From: an uncultured Gammaproteobacteria bacterium
GTDB lineage: Bacteria; Pseudomonadota; Gammaproteobacteria; Nitrosococcales; Methylophagaceae
Length of the DNA: 64,000 bases
Assembly (NCBI GenBank): GCA_905181885.1
Contig: CAJIZI010000003.1
Span: forward strand, 372,001 to 436,000
Direction of reading: 5' to 3'
Below are positions 21,346-35,884 of the stretch, one piece after another (within the stretch, counting starts at the first letter, position 1; each line of letters begins with the position of its first letter). The translations under genes were made by a program, and so were the position numbers. The notes beneath the pieces are model-generated. The model made no database searches. It was given only the letters and a program-made list of their open reading frames with translations, and had not been told where the DNA came from.

Positions 21346-21812
21346 GTGCGATGATAAGGATGGTTTTGTAGGACTGTCCAGGCACGATAAAGTTGTTCTG
21401 CCAGCACAATACGCACAAGAGGGTGGGGTAGGGTTAAAGCTGATAATGACCATGTCTGGTTTGCTCTTTCGCTACACTTTGTAGCAAGACCATCAGGTCC
21501 ACCGATCATCATTGACACATCCCTGCCATCACTAAACCAATTTTTCATTTGTTCTGCAAGTTGCTCTGTTGACCAGATTTTACCTGTAACATCCAGAGAT
21601 ACAATATGATGATCAGAGCGTGTAGCTGCTAAAATTCGTTCACCTTCCTCTTCCACCCATTGTGATGCATGACCACTTTTTCCTCTTTTGGCTGGTTGTA
21701 TTTCCTGCAAAACTAATTGGCACTCTCTTGGCAGTCTCTTAGCATATTCTTCATAGCCATCATTGACCCACGTTGGCATTTTAGTGCCTACTGCCAATAG
21801 ATTTAACCTCAT
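21342..21812 (-). CDS. rlmH: 23S rRNA pseudouridine(1915) N3-methyltransferase RlmH
   Basis: SPOUT methyltransferase modifying position 1915 in helix 69 of 23S rRNA. 156 aa. Family marks: MRLNLLAVGTKMPTWVNDGY, the SAM knot VSMMIGGPDGL, and the C-terminal LPHPLVRIVLAEQLYRAWTV followed by HPYHR. It overlaps rsfS by one base; rsfS-rlmH is a conserved pair. Confidence 0.97.
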   Translation of the reverse strand: MRLNLLAVGTKMPTWVNDGYEEYAKRLPRECQLVLQEIQPAKRGKSGHASQWVEEEGERILAATRSDHHIVSLDVTGKIWSTEQLAEQMKNWFSDGRDVSMMIGGPDGLATKCSERANQTWSLSALTLPHPLVRIVLAEQLYRAWTVLQNHPYHRT

Positions 21813-22168
21813 TAGTCTTCTACTAAAGCCTGCTTGTCACTCTCTTCGGATACCTGCCAAAGCTTTTCTAAATTATAAGTAGAACGGCTTTGTGGCGTCA
21901 TGATATGCGCAATAACATCACCTAAATCAACCAAGGCCCACTCACCAACATCTTCACCCTCGATACCCAAAGGCTGAACACCTCCCGCCTTAGCTTGTTT
22001 ACTAACCTCATTGGCTAGCGCTTTTACTTGGCGAGTCGATTTGCCTGTAGCAATGACCATGAAATCGGTCACATCGGTCATTCCCGTAACATCAAGTACT
22101 ACTATTTGTTCCGCTTTTATGTCTTCTAGTGCATCAATCACTAGCAATTTTAATTCATTGGCCTGCAT
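21812..22168 (-). CDS. rsfS: Ribosomal silencing factor RsfS
   Basis: Binds L14 of the 50S subunit and blocks joining with 30S when nutrients are short. 118 aa. DUF143 signature VLDVTGMTDVTDFMVIATG, KSTRQVKALANEV, and GEWALVDLGDVIAHIMTP with the end YNLEKLW. First gene of the rsfS-rlmH-maf-rng run; a gap of 145 bp separates it from dinB and may hold its promoter. Confidence 0.96.
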   Translation of the reverse strand: MQANELKLLVIDALEDIKAEQIVVLDVTGMTDVTDFMVIATGKSTRQVKALANEVSKQAKAGGVQPLGIEGEDVGEWALVDLGDVIAHIMTPQSRSTYNLEKLWQVSEESDKQALVED

Positions 22169-22313
22169 CGGGCACTCCGTTAATATCCAGTGACATAGTT
22201 TATCACTTACAATAGGTTTACTTTTTACTTTTACTCAATACAACTTTTAATTATTGTGTCAAATTAATTTATTACTCAAGGACTCTAGTTAAAATTTAAA
22301 TTATAAAAGCTAT

Positions 22314-23416
22314 TTAAAAAACATCATTCAGAGCTAGATCAAGTTGTGTGCTTATTTGTTGTACGAGCTCAGCCTTATTGAAACCACTCACAGAAACACC
22401 AACTAATCTCACAGCTAACTGTCCTGCTTCTGTTTTACTTAATAATTCAGGTAATAAACCCTTCATCATTTCATAGTCAAGGCCTTCTTCGATTGTCAAA
22501 GAACGTGTTACCTGCTGAAAGTTCGCATACTTCACCTTAATTGTTAACGTTCTTGCGCTAAACCTCAATCGTTCTAGGTTTTCCCACACCTCGCGTGTTA
22601 GCCCAATCAGTGCCGTCTTAATTCAATTATTGAACGAATATCTTGCTGAAAAGTTTTTTCTTTACCAATTGATTTTCGCTCACGCATACTTTGAACAGGT
22701 CTGTCATCAATTCCACGTGAGATGCAGTAAAAGTAGTGTCCTGTCTTACCAAATGTTTCAACTAGCGATTTTTCAGACCATTGGCGTAAATCATAACCAG
22801 TCTCAATTCCTATTTTTTTCATTTTAGCCTCGGTTGCAGGACCTATACCATGAAATTCCCCGATTGCTAAACTTGATGCAAAATCAGGTCCTTTCTCTGG
22901 TTCAATTACATATAAGCCATTAGGCTTATCCATATCTGATGCGATTTTAGCTAAGAACTTGTTATACGATACTCCTGCAGAAGCAATCAATTTCGTCTCA
23001 TCTTCAATTGCATTTTTAATGGCTTGTGCAATGTATGTTGCAGATCCATTAAGATAATCACTTCCTGTGACATCTAGATAAGCTTCATCTAATGATAAGG
23101 GCTCCACTTCTGATGCATATCGCCAAAATATTGCTCGAATTTGCTCTGATATTTCACGATACACATCAAAACGATGAGATACAAAAATAGCCTCAGGGCA
23201 TAACCGATATGCTGTTGAACAAGGCATTGCAGAATGAATGCCAAATTTTCGAGCCTCATAACTACAGGCAGCTACAACACCGCGTTCATTAGGTTTCCCT
23301 CCAACAATAAGCGGTTTATTACGATATTGTGGTTGATCTCGTTGCTCAACTGATGCAAAGAAAGCATCCATATCAATATGGATGATTTTACGTTGTGGGT
23401 AAGGCTTTTCATTCAT
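22314..23416 (-). CDS. dinB: DNA polymerase IV (frame broken near 22616-22624)
   Basis: Y-family error-prone polymerase for translesion synthesis. N-terminal part: IIHIDMDAFFASVEQRDQP with the catalytic Asp, VAACSYEARKFGI, and PLSLDEAYLDVT with the second acidic pair. The little-finger domain starts RKSIGKEKTFQQDIRSIIEL, then the frame ends at TGA. The remainder (KTALIGLTREVWENLERLRF through VRLVGVSVSGF) lies in another frame and ends at 22314. One missing base accounts for the break. Joined length about 365 aa, close to the usual 350. Loss of dinB is tolerable, so a real mutation cannot be excluded as firmly as for leuS. Confidence 0.92.
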
Positions 23417-23435
23417 ACTTATAAAGTGACTTAAC

Positions 23436-24065
23436 TTATTGATACAACGACTGTTCCTCTATGAGTCTCATCACTGGATCTGGCATTAGAAATATAGGAC
23501 TTACACCTTTACTAATGTCGTCTCTAATAAATGTTGCCGAAATATTCAACTGCGTTAATTTCACTGGCCATATTTTACCTGACGATAAAGCCCTGTGTTT
23601 CGCGCTTCCAAGGTGTTCCTCATACCACACTTTCATGTCCTCCCTCACTGCTAAGGGCTCTCCAGGTCTTTGCATCACCACAATATGGCTAAGTTTTAAT
23701 AACTGTTGCCATTCATACCAGCTCGACAAATGATTAAAAGCATCACTACCCAATATTAAATATAGAGTTGTATCACTTAACTCATCTCTCAGTGACTTTA
23801 ACGTATCGACACTATACGATGGACCTTCACGCTTTAATTCTCGGTCATCAACCACGATTTTACTATGGTTTTTTACTGCTAAATACAACATTTCCAACCG
23901 TTGTTCTTCGCTGGCAAAGGGTTGATCACGATGCGGGGGCCGCGCACTGAGAACCAGCCGTACGTGATCTAAATCAAACTCTTCTAAGATTTCTAATGCC
24001 GAGCGGAGGTGACCATTATGAATAGGATCGAATGTACCCCCCAAAATGCCAACTGCTTTAGCCAT
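23436..24065 (-). CDS. nadD: Nicotinate-nucleotide adenylyltransferase
   Basis: Adenylates nicotinate mononucleotide in NAD synthesis. 209 aa from ATG 24065 (MAKAVGILGGTFDPIHNGHL). It has the nucleotidyltransferase GGTFDPIHNGH motif, LILGSDAFNHLSSWYEW, and the ISATFIRDDISKG end motif. The upstream in-frame codons belong to proA. It is 2 bp after proA and 19 bp before dinB. Confidence 0.96.
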   Translation of the reverse strand: MAKAVGILGGTFDPIHNGHLRSALEILEEFDLDHVRLVLSARPPHRDQPFASEEQRLEMLYLAVKNHSKIVVDDRELKREGPSYSVDTLKSLRDELSDTTLYLILGSDAFNHLSSWYEWQQLLKLSHIVVMQRPGEPLAVREDMKVWYEEHLGSAKHRALSSGKIWPVKLTQLNISATFIRDDISKGVSPIFLMPDPVMRLIEEQSLYQ

Positions 24066-24067
24066 CT

Positions 24068-25306
24068 TTATACCCGAACTTGCCCCGTTCCTAATACAAT
24101 CCATTTTTGAGAAGTTAGGCCATTAAGCCCTACAGGCCCACGGGCATGAATTTTGTCAGTTGATATACCGATCTCTGCCCCCAAACCATATTCAAAACCA
24201 TCTGCAAATCGAGTTGAAACATTTACCATAACCGAACTGGAGTCAACTTCAGCAAGAAAGCGCGATGAAGTCGTATAATTTTCTGTCACAATAGTTTCAG
24301 TATGATTAGAGCTATGCTTATGGATATGGTCCATTGCCTCATCCACACCCTCTACAACACGAATTGATAAAATAGGTGCTAGATATTCGGTATCCCAATC
24401 TTCAATCGATGCTGAGTTTATTGTTGGCAAAATTGCAAGAGTCTTTTCACAGCCTCTTAACTCAACTGATTCAGCATCATATCTTTGTTCTAATATAGGT
24501 AATATAATTTTTGCGATGCTACTATCTATTAAAAGCGTTTCCATTGCATTACAAACTCCATAGCGCTGGCATTTCGCATTAACAGCTATTTCTTCTGCCA
24601 TTTTTAAATCCGCTTCACCATCAATGTACACATGGCAAATACCATCCAAATGTTTAATTACAGGTACTTTTGCTTCCTCACTCACTCGCTCTATAAGACT
24701 TTTTCCACCTCGTGGAACAATAACATCTACTGTCTCCGTCATCGTAATAAGTTGTCCTACTGCCTCACGATCAATTGTTTCTACCACTTGTACTGCTTCA
24801 GCTGGCAAACCGGCATTCTTTAATCCATTTTTGATACAATGAGCAATCGCCTGATTAGAGTGAAATGCTTCGGAACCACCTCTTAAAATAGATGCATTAC
24901 CTGACTTTAAACAGAGACCCGCAGCATCGGCCGTAACATTTGGACGTGATTCATAGATAATTCCAATCACTCCTAGTGGAACCCGCATCTGCCCAACTTG
25001 AATTCCTGATGGCAGATAACGCATATTGTTGACTTCACCAACTGGATCTGACAAATTTGCAATTTGCTCTAGGCCTTCAGCCATTGCTTCAATCCGGCTA
25101 TCCGTTAACTCCAGTCGATCTAATAAAGCCGCATCCAACCCTTTAGCTTTGCCTGCTACTAAATCCAAGTCATTTTGTGTTTTCAAGACATCCGCAGCCT
25201 CACGGATGCTACTTGCAATGGTAAGTAATGCATGATTTTTAGACTTTGTACTAGCACGCGATAACTCACGACTAGCCTTTCGTCCCTGTATGCCCAACTT
25301 TAGCAT
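24068..25306 (-). CDS. proA: Gamma-glutamyl phosphate reductase
   Basis: NADPH-dependent reduction of glutamyl-5-phosphate in proline synthesis. The start chosen is ATG 25306 ([15 protein letters not shown]), preceded by AGGGA at good spacing and matching the E. coli N-terminus; longer in-frame forms run back into holA. 412 aa. Aldehyde dehydrogenase fold: [32 protein letters not shown], catalytic Cys in [13 protein letters not shown], and [20 protein letters not shown]. No proB in the window. It sits between holA and nadD. Confidence 0.96.
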   Translation of the reverse strand: MLKLGIQGRKASRELSRASTKSKNHALLTIASSIREAADVLKTQNDLDLVAGKAKGLDAALLDRLELTDSRIEAMAEGLEQIANLSDPVGEVNNMRYLPSGIQVGQMRVPLGVIGIIYESRPNVTADAAGLCLKSGNASILRGGSEAFHSNQAIAHCIKNGLKNAGLPAEAVQVVETIDREAVGQLITMTETVDVIVPRGGKSLIERVSEEAKVPVIKHLDGICHVYIDGEADLKMAEEIAVNAKCQRYGVCNAMETLLIDSSIAKIILPILEQRYDAESVELRGCEKTLAILPTINSASIEDWDTEYLAPILSIRVVEGVDEAMDHIHKHSSNHTETIVTENYTTSSRFLAEVDSSSVMVNVSTRFADGFEYGLGAEIGISTDKIHARGPVGLNGLTSQKWIVLGTGQVRV

Positions 25307-25313
25307 GTATTCC

Positions 25314-26363
25314 CTAATATCCAAGTCTAAACTCCTTATTTTGGCCATGTAAATCCACCCCTGCAACGTTTAAGCATAATACTTCTAATAGTGCCCAAGG
25401 ACATTGTTGTAAGCTACCCTTTGCAGCTTGATCAACTTCTGACATTTGACACAAAAACTGCTTCCATTGCCTGGCATCATGTCTAGCTAAGGAATCACGT
25501 ATCATGGATTTAGACTTATCCCACACAGGTGGTTTTTGGGCACCAAAAACTTGATCAACGTTAGCTCCTTGCTCAAGTTGAGTAGACATGTCGACCATGC
25601 GGTGAAGGGACCATAATACTGCAGAAAAAACAGCTAATATATCGACTCCCTCACTTTTTAGGCTTAATATTACTCTCGGTATTTTAGCAGCATGACCATT
25701 AAATACGATTTCCATCAAACCAAAAGCCTGAAAACGAGCGTTATCTGCCACCGATGCTAATACGAGTTCTTCACTTACTTGGCTATCAGGACATAGTAGG
25801 ACAAGTTTTTCAATTTCTTGTGCAGCTGCATATAAGTTACCTTCGACACGGTCTGTAATTAACGCTGGAATAGTTGGATTAAATTTTAAGCCGCGGTGCT
25901 GCATTCTTTGTCCAATCCAACGTGGTAGGTCAGTTAGGTCAATAGGCCAGACTGCTATCACTGCACCAACGCGCTGTATCTCCGTAAACCATTTACTTTT
26001 CTGAGATCTTTTATCTATTTTTCCACTAATAATCAGTAAGGTCGTATCTACCGGAGGATCGTCGACAAATCGACGCAAAGCTTCACCACCATCTTTACCT
26101 GGTGAGCCCGAGGGTAGGCGAAGTTCTATCAGTCTCTTATTATCAAACAATGACATAGTTTGTTCTTGCCATTGAACTTGAGACCAATCAAATCGACCTT
26201 CAACGTGCCACACTTGCCGTTCGCTTGCACCTTCTTCTCTCGCTTTTTCACGAATGAGGTCACTGTTTTCTTCCACTAGCATTGCTTCATCACCAAACAC
26301 TAAGTAGACCGGCAACAAACCTTTTATTAGTTGTCCCGTTAATTGGTCGACATTAAAACGCAT
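25314..26363 (-). CDS. holA: DNA polymerase III subunit delta
   Basis: Clamp-loader wrench that opens the beta sliding clamp. 349 aa. It starts [29 protein letters not shown] and has the AAA+-like fold without a Walker motif: [57 protein letters not shown] and the C-terminal collar. It lies between lptE and proA; lptE-holA-nadD is a conserved order. Confidence 0.95.
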   Translation of the reverse strand: MRFNVDQLTGQLIKGLLPVYLVFGDEAMLVEENSDLIREKAREEGASERQVWHVEGRFDWSQVQWQEQTMSLFDNKRLIELRLPSGSPGKDGGEALRRFVDDPPVDTTLLIISGKIDKRSQKSKWFTEIQRVGAVIAVWPIDLTDLPRWIGQRMQHRGLKFNPTIPALITDRVEGNLYAAAQEIEKLVLLCPDSQVSEELVLASVADNARFQAFGLMEIVFNGHAAKIPRVILSLKSEGVDILAVFSAVLWSLHRMVDMSTQLEQGANVDQVFGAQKPPVWDKSKSMIRDSLARHDARQWKQFLCQMSEVDQAAKGSLQQCPWALLEVLCLNVAGVDLHGQNKEFRLGY

Positions 26364-26369
26364 ACATAA

Positions 26370-26864
26370 TTATTTTATTGCAGATAAACGACGTAAAACA
26401 CCCTGTACCAATTCTTTATTCAAGTGGCTGCGTAATGAGGCTTCCTCTGATTCTCTAGCAAGCACTTGGTTCTCATTAAATTGAAAATCGCGTTGCGCTT
26501 GCACTTGCTGTGAACCTGCCAGTATTTTCCCCTGTGAATCTGTTAATGAGAAGCTTATTGAAGAATATAGTCCATACTCACTTACTTTAGCATCAGAGCC
26601 AACTGATAAAACTCGTCGATCATGCTTGATTTCTATTACTTTCAACACCGCACTTCCTTGTTGAAACTTATCCAAAACCTCTATTCCATTGCTCCTCAAC
26701 CCACGTTTCAAGTAAAGTCCAATACCTCGCTGAAGACTTATTCCTTCTATATGGACAGATTTTAAGCTATCTGAATAGTCTATTGCACCACGAAGGTGAA
26801 ACCCACAGCCTATAAGCAGCATTAATAAAAATGCAATAAAACTATTTGATACAATGCGTTCCAT
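26370..26864 (-). CDS. lptE: LPS-assembly lipoprotein LptE
   Basis: Outer-membrane lipoprotein that plugs LptD and receives LPS. 164 aa. N-terminal signal peptide with lipobox LLIGC, then GFHLRGAIDYSDSLKSVHIEG, the family's opening pattern, and FQFNENQVLARESEEASLRS near the end. It sits just after leuS as in E. coli (leuS-lptE-holA). Confidence 0.95.
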   Translation of the reverse strand: MERIVSNSFIAFLLMLLIGCGFHLRGAIDYSDSLKSVHIEGISLQRGIGLYLKRGLRSNGIEVLDKFQQGSAVLKVIEIKHDRRVLSVGSDAKVSEYGLYSSISFSLTDSQGKILAGSQQVQAQRDFQFNENQVLARESEEASLRSHLNKELVQGVLRRLSAIK

Positions 26865-26881
26865 AAACGTAGAGTCCTTAA

Positions 26882-29397
<2,516 letters not shown>

Positions 29398-29433
29398 TTA
29401 AAGTTAATTAGCTTTTGAACCATACAAATGAGT

Positions 29434-29473
29434 ACAGGCGCAAAATACTTTAGAATATTTTGCGCCTGTTTTT
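29434..29473 (+). terminator. Strong hairpin with T-run between leuS and the peroxiredoxin gene
   Basis: A perfect 14-bp stem (ACAGGCGCAAAATA/TATTTTGCGCCTGT) with an 8-nt loop, followed by TTTTT only on the plus strand. Both flanking genes are on the minus strand, so its orientation is odd. It may still end or stabilise the peroxiredoxin mRNA (54 nt after its stop). Confidence 0.55.
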
Positions 29474-29522
29474 ACTTGTTTTCAGGCACCAACATAAAAC
29501 TCATGCTGAGCCACTTTGCTAT

Positions 29523-30155
29523 TTATTTTGAGACATCTACATAACGCAGGTATGGTAGGATTTGCTCAAAGCCTTGTGGGAATTTCTTTTCTGCATCAGC
29601 ATTGCTTACTGTTGGCGGAATGATAACCTTACTACCAGGCTGCCAATCTACTGGTGTTGCAATACCATTTTCATCTCCAATTTGGAGTGCATCAAGAACA
29701 CGCAATATTTCATCAAAGTTGCGACCTACTGCCATCGGGTAAGTCATCGTCAGACGGATTTTCATTTCTGGGTCTATAATAAAAACAGAACGAACAGCAG
29801 CTGTACTGCTTTCTGATGGGTGGATCATGCCATATAGCTCCGCTATCCTTTTATCAGCATCAGCAACGATCGGAAATTTAAGCGTCGTGTTTTGCGTAGT
29901 ATTAACATCTTCGATCCACTTCAGATGCTCATCTACTGTATCTGTTGATAAACCTAGTGATGCACAATTACGTGCTTCAAACTCTGGCGCTAGTTGAGCA
30001 GTTCTACCCATTTCTGTCGTACAAACCGGAGTAAAATCTGCTGGATGACTAAAGAAAAAAGTCCATTTACCTTTTTCCCAATCATGAAAATTAATTTCAC
30101 CAACAGTTGTTGCAATCGTGAAGTTCGGAGCTGTATCGCCAATACGTAATGCCAT
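29523..30155 (-). CDS. Peroxiredoxin, 1-Cys (Prx6/AhpC-TSA) type
   Basis: Thiol peroxidase reducing hydrogen or alkyl peroxides in the cytosol. About 210 aa from ATG 30155 (MALRIGDTAPNFTIATTVG) with GAGGAA upstream. The peroxidatic Cys lies in HPADFTPVCTTEMG, and the C-terminal extension (GIATPVDWQPGSKVIIPP, PYLRYVDVSK) is typical of the Prx6 subfamily. No resolving Cys at the AhpC position is evident. It stands alone with its own leader. Confidence 0.93.
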   Translation of the reverse strand: MALRIGDTAPNFTIATTVGEINFHDWEKGKWTFFFSHPADFTPVCTTEMGRTAQLAPEFEARNCASLGLSTDTVDEHLKWIEDVNTTQNTTLKFPIVADADKRIAELYGMIHPSESSTAAVRSVFIIDPEMKIRLTMTYPMAVGRNFDEILRVLDALQIGDENGIATPVDWQPGSKVIIPPTVSNADAEKKFPQGFEQILPYLRYVDVSK

Positions 30156-30328
30156 TGTTATATTCCTCAAGAATGAATGTTTGTCATATATTAAGCCTGC
30201 ACTAAAAATATGAAGTTAAATTCTTTAGTTCCTTACATTCTAATACAATATCTTCAAATGAGGTAATTGGTATATTCATTTTGTTTAATCGGACAGGCCG
30301 ATGGTAAAATATATCAGACTCCAAGAGC

Positions 30329-30890
30329 CTATTCGTTTAAAAACTCATTGAACAAAACATCAGCATCTGCGGCGCTCTTGTAGTCGATATAGCTTTTTCT
30401 ATACTTAAAAACAGCGGATACACTTCCTTTTTTCCTACTCTTTCCTCGCACTTCTAATTTTAAGCACGCTTTGGCTTCAGTCATAACCTGTCCCGATGAA
30501 TCACCCTTGAACGTGACCCATTGTTCAGTGGTGTACATATTTTCATCTAAACGCTCCACACAGACAAAACCACAATTTTTTGGAGTGCCCTGATGGCCGG
30601 CCATTACAGTAATGAGTTGAAACTACTGTCATAGATAAGTTTCTGTATTCATTAGCTCTTTCAACAACAAACAAACGCTTCAACCTAGTCACTTCTTTAT
30701 CGTACACCACCAGTTTCTTCTGGAAAGATAACTTACTATTATCATCTAATGTCGATACTAATAAACTCCACTCTGCCTGATATTGCTGTTTATAATTTTG
30801 TAGGGCCTTGAGTCGATTCGCCTCTTCAGCAAAGAGAAGGCTGGGGAAAAATGTTACTAAAAAGGTAAATAATACTAATTGTTTTTTCAT
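30329..30890 (-). CDS. Small exported protein of unknown function (frame broken at 30588-30590)
   Basis: No family recognised. From ATG 30890 the product begins MKKQLVLFTFLVTFFPSLLF-A, a clear signal peptide cut before EEANRLKALQNYKQ. The mature part is a helical Lys/Gln-rich stretch. The frame breaks in GGG of the mRNA strand; with GG the protein continues GTPKNCGFVCVERLDENMYT and ends FNEFLNE, about 186 aa. Three Cys in the middle (YCNG, NCGFVCVE) could form disulfides. Function unknown; the joint reading rests on continuous plausible composition rather than homology. Confidence 0.6.
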
Positions 30891-31210
30891 TATGAAGCCC
30901 TGCTGCTTATACATGAATGAACCCACTTTAATATTAACCCTTCATTGTGTGGCAGGCTATTTATAACCCCGCTATTTGTTATTTAAGATAAGCTCGATAA
31001 TGAAATATTTAATGAAGTCTGCTTTCTGAGTTTAAGTAAGAAACATAATTAATTCAGGTCGCTTGAGCAGTCAAATTATCTGACAGTCTTTGATTTTAAC
31101 AGTATCGTTCTCTTTAAAAATAAAAATGCAGAGTACGTTAAAAGAACATATCATATCTTTACCCATATCATTAAAGATTCTGGGAACCACTTTAAACCTC
31201 AGGAATTAAT
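30891..31210. other. Divergent intergenic region without a gene
   Basis: 320 bp of AT-rich DNA between the exported-protein gene (minus) and the cupin gene (plus). It must hold promoters for both. I see one candidate sigma-70 promoter toward the cupin and no hairpin, repeat or small ORF worth calling. Confidence 0.6.
31090..31118 (+). promoter_or_regulatory. Candidate sigma-70 promoter for the cupin gene
   Basis: TTGATT, 17-bp spacer, TTTAAA: 4/6 matches in each box, about 90 bp before the GTG start. AT-rich background makes chance likely. Confidence 0.3.
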
Positions 31211-31561
31211 GTGAAAAAGATTATCGTTGATAGCAATCCAAGCGAAGCACTTCTTAAAAAAATGGGTGTGATTTATTGGCCCACCTGGGAAAAAGAAGTC
31301 TCTTCATTTTCATGGGAGTTTGTCACTACCGAAACAGCACTTATTATAGAGGGTGAATGTGAAATGACTCCAGAAGATGGAGGTCCGTCAACCACTTTCA
31401 AAGCTGGTGACCTAGTAGTCTTTCCAGTAGGTTACAAAGGTAATTGGGAAGTGAAAAAAGCACTTAAGAAAAGTTATAAACACAATAATGGTAACTTTGT
31501 AAAATGCGCTTTTAATCGTTTGAACAGAATTTTAAATTTTGTTAAATCAATCATAAGTTGA
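31211..31561 (+). CDS. Cupin domain protein (DUF861/EutQ-like cupin)
   Basis: Small single cupin, 116 aa, starting at a GTG preceded by AGGAA. The family pattern is clear: MKKIIVDSNPSEALLKKMGV, WPTWEKEVSSFSWEF, a central GECEMTPEDGG and KAGDLVVFPVGYKGNWEVKK. Relatives bind a metal or small ligand, but most have no assigned reaction. The natural family usually ends right after the WEVKK-x-KKHY motif. Here about 20 extra, basic and hydrophobic residues follow, which may be a read-on after a lost stop. It stands alone, so context says nothing about the substrate. Confidence 0.8.
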   Translation: MKKIIVDSNPSEALLKKMGVIYWPTWEKEVSSFSWEFVTTETALIIEGECEMTPEDGGPSTTFKAGDLVVFPVGYKGNWEVKKALKKSYKHNNGNFVKCAFNRLNRILNFVKSIIS

Positions 31562-31696
31562 GACTGTTCAGTATTGTTTTAATCAGCCACATCCTTAAAT
31601 TTACTATAAGGGTTAGGTTACAGTTGGACGCAATCTATCCTTTGACTTTAGTTGCTAGAATTTCAGTTAATTGAGCTTTCAATACCACGGTGCTAC

Positions 31697-31993
<297 letters not shown>

Positions 31994-32106
31994 TTATTTA
32001 ACTTTAAGGACATTCTTAATGATCAAACTATTTTCAACGATACATAAGAAGTTCTAACAATAATGTTTACTCACTAATATTGTAGAACTTTATTCTGCTT
32101 TTAAGT

Positions 32107-33157
<1,051 letters not shown>

Positions 33158-33177
<20 letters not shown>

Positions 33178-34462
33178 CCATCACCGTTACCATTGTTCCT
33201 GGGTGCACCCTTCTTGAATATGCATCTTTAATTCCTTCTATAGTTACCATACTGACTTTATCTTTAAATGTTTCTAAGTAGTCCAAGGGCAAGCCATAAA
33301 AACCAATCATCGCTAGATAGTTAGCAATTTTACTATTACTATCAACACGTAATGCAAATCCACCAGTGATATTCTGTTTAGCAGCAGTTAATTCAGCATC
33401 ACTCGGCCCTGTAGAAGTGAATAAGTTCAAAGTCGTACGCATAACTTCAAGTGCTTCTTGTGCTTGATCGTTACGAGTTTGCAAACCAAACTGATAAGGA
33501 CCCAACTGTAACATTGGCCTAAAGTAACTATATGTACTGTATGACAATCCACGTTTCTCACGAATTTCATTACTTAACCGTGAGACCAGCCCACTGCCAC
33601 CTAGAATATGATTACCAACATAAAGAGCAAAGTAGTCTGGATCATCTCGACTTATGCCAGGCTGGCCCATCAAAATATGAGTTTGTTGTGATGGATGCTG
33701 AATAACTACTTCTTTTCCTGCAGCAAGCTCCATAACTGGATTAATTGGACTTGCCTTCTCGCCTGCTGGTAAAGCTGACAATAATTGTTCTCCTATTATT
33801 TCTGCTTGTACTTTGTCTATAGCACCCACTAGAACAACAGTTGCATTTTTCGCCACATAATATTGATGATAAAACTTTTTGAGGCTTTTGACATTTAAGT
33901 TGGATACTACTTCGTTATTTCCTACTGGCATTGCTCCATATGGATGTTTGCCATAAATACTAGAATAAAAAGCCCTAGATGCAATAGCGCTAGGGGATTG
34001 ATTTTCAGCTTGAAGCATTAGTAAAACTTGCTTTTGTAGCCGTTCAAATGCAGCTTGTGGAAAGTCTGGCTCACTCAACACAGCTGTCATCATTTGTAAT
34101 GAAGTGTTGAGAGCATCCTCCTCAGTCAGAGTGCGTAAACTCAATATAGCCATATCACGCTTTGCTGAATTACCAAAATTAGCACCAACATCTTCAAAAG
34201 CAGCTGCAATTTCATCTGATGATTTACCTGCAGCACCTTCGCTTAACATTGCATTCGTTAATAACGCCATACCCGGTAAAGTTTTGTCTTGAGCAGAACC
34301 AGCATTAAAAACAACTTTAACATCGAGCATTGGTAAGTCGGGAGCAGAAACAAAAAAAACTCGGCCCCCATTATCTGTTACCCAATGCTCAATTTGTGGG
34401 CTCGCTTGAACAGTTAGTGTGAACAATAAGCCAACGATATAATAAAAAGTCCTAATAACCAT
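33158..34462 (-). CDS. M16-family peptidase-like protein, non-catalytic partner
   Basis: Exported M16 (insulinase/processing peptidase fold) protein, 434 aa from ATG 34462. Signal peptide: RTFYYIVGLLFTLTVQA. The inverted zinc motif HxxEH is absent where expected (MALLTNAMLSEGAAGKSSDE), while the C-terminal M16 domain (EIREKRGLSYSTYSYF) is kept. Such genes usually pair with an active M16 subunit to form a heterodimeric periplasmic peptidase, and the active partner is directly upstream, overlapping by 11 bp. The longer in-frame start (34528) would extend before the signal peptide and is rejected. Confidence 0.88.
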
Positions 34463-35826
34463 GACGAACTCCAAATGATGATTTTGGCCGTGGCTTATCA
34501 CCAATGGGTTGAGGAAGTAGTTCTGCAACTGTCAATGTTTTATCAATGAAATACTTTCTGGCAACAGCTTGGACTTGCTGGGCTGTTACAGCATCAATGT
34601 TTTTTACATATTCTTCACTTAAGCGCCAATCCAGCCCGATAGTTTCTAACATACCAATTTGCATTGCTTGATAAAACACACTATCCCTTTCATAGGTCTT
34701 ATTGGCAACAACTTGAACCTGAATCCGTTTCAGTTCTTGTTCGCTTACAAGCTCAGATTTTAACTCTTCTATTTGTTGCATTACTGCCTGTTCTAGCTCA
34801 GATACTGTATGAGCTTTGGTGGGTGTCCCCGCTACAATAAACAAGTCATCCAAGCGTGAAAAAAGGCCGTATCCTGCACCTATGCTAGTGGCAATTTCTT
34901 CTCCCCCGTACAAGTTCTCGAGAAAATCTTGCACTAGCCCCACCATCAAGAATACCTGCCAACATTTCAAGAGCATATGGCTCCCAGGCCACATCGGCAG
35001 TCTTTACCACCGGTACTTTCCAGCCCATCATTAGATATGGCAGCTTGGCTGGTGTTTGAACTATAACTTTGCGCATACCTAGTTGTGGCACTTCGATCTG
35101 TGGCTTCACTACAGCGGTAACTTCTCGGGTTAATTTTCCAAAATATTTTTCTGCTAGCTTATATACGGCTTCAGCCTCGACATCTCCCGCCACAACGATA
35201 GTGGCATTATTAGGTGCATACCATTTTTGATACCACTCCCTTAAATCTTCAGCTTCATAGTTATTAATATCACTCATCCAACCCACAATCGGGTGGTGAT
35301 AAGGACTATTAACAAATGCTGTCGCATTAAATGCTTCACGTGTCATGGCGATAGGGTTATCTTCTGTTCGCATTCGACGTTCTTCTGCCACTACTTCACG
35401 CTCTTTGATTAATTCTGTTTCATCAATGATTAATTTGCGCATCCGTTCTGCTTCAAGTCGGAAGCTAACTTCCAAGCGATCAGCTTCCATCGTTTGAAAA
35501 TAAGCTGTGTAATCTCGGCCAGTAAAAGCATTTTCCCTGCCACCATTAGATGCAATAATACGAGAGAACTCATTAGGGGCAAGATTTTCCGTACCTTTAA
35601 ACATCATGTGTTCGAGCTGATGTGAAATACCTGTGATACCGTTGTATTCATAACTCGAGCCCACCTTGTACCAAACCTGAGTGACCGCAACAGTCGCACG
35701 ATGGTCAGGTTTGACAATCAGTTTGAGCCCATTCTTCAAAAGATACTCGCTTACATCAGCAAATACTAAAGCTGGTGATGCAAGTAGTAAACTGCATGCT
35801 AGGATTATTTTTTTAAGCATCTGCAT
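34452..35826 (-). CDS. M16-family zinc peptidase, catalytic subunit (frame broken at 34903-34907)
   Basis: Exported zinc metallopeptidase of the insulinase fold. Signal peptide MLKKIILACSLLLASPALVF-A. Active site ISHQLEHMMFKGTENL (HxxEH) with the downstream Glu in VVAEERRMRTED. The frame breaks at a run of five G on the mRNA strand; with four G it continues RGEEIATSIGAGYGLFSRLD and the C-terminal M16 domain to 34452. Full length about 457 aa, normal for this class. Forms a pair with the overlapping non-catalytic gene. Divergent from ftsY, as in Pseudomonas and relatives. Substrate unknown. Confidence 0.9.
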
Positions 35827-35884
35827 TTATAGTTCCCTGACATGATAAAATTAATTCGTTGAAGTGTAGAGACAAAAATCCATT

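Noticed and set aside
34462-34528. Longer N-terminus of the second M16 protein
   Set aside because: It would place the signal peptide internally; ATG 34462 overlaps the upstream stop and starts the signal peptide.
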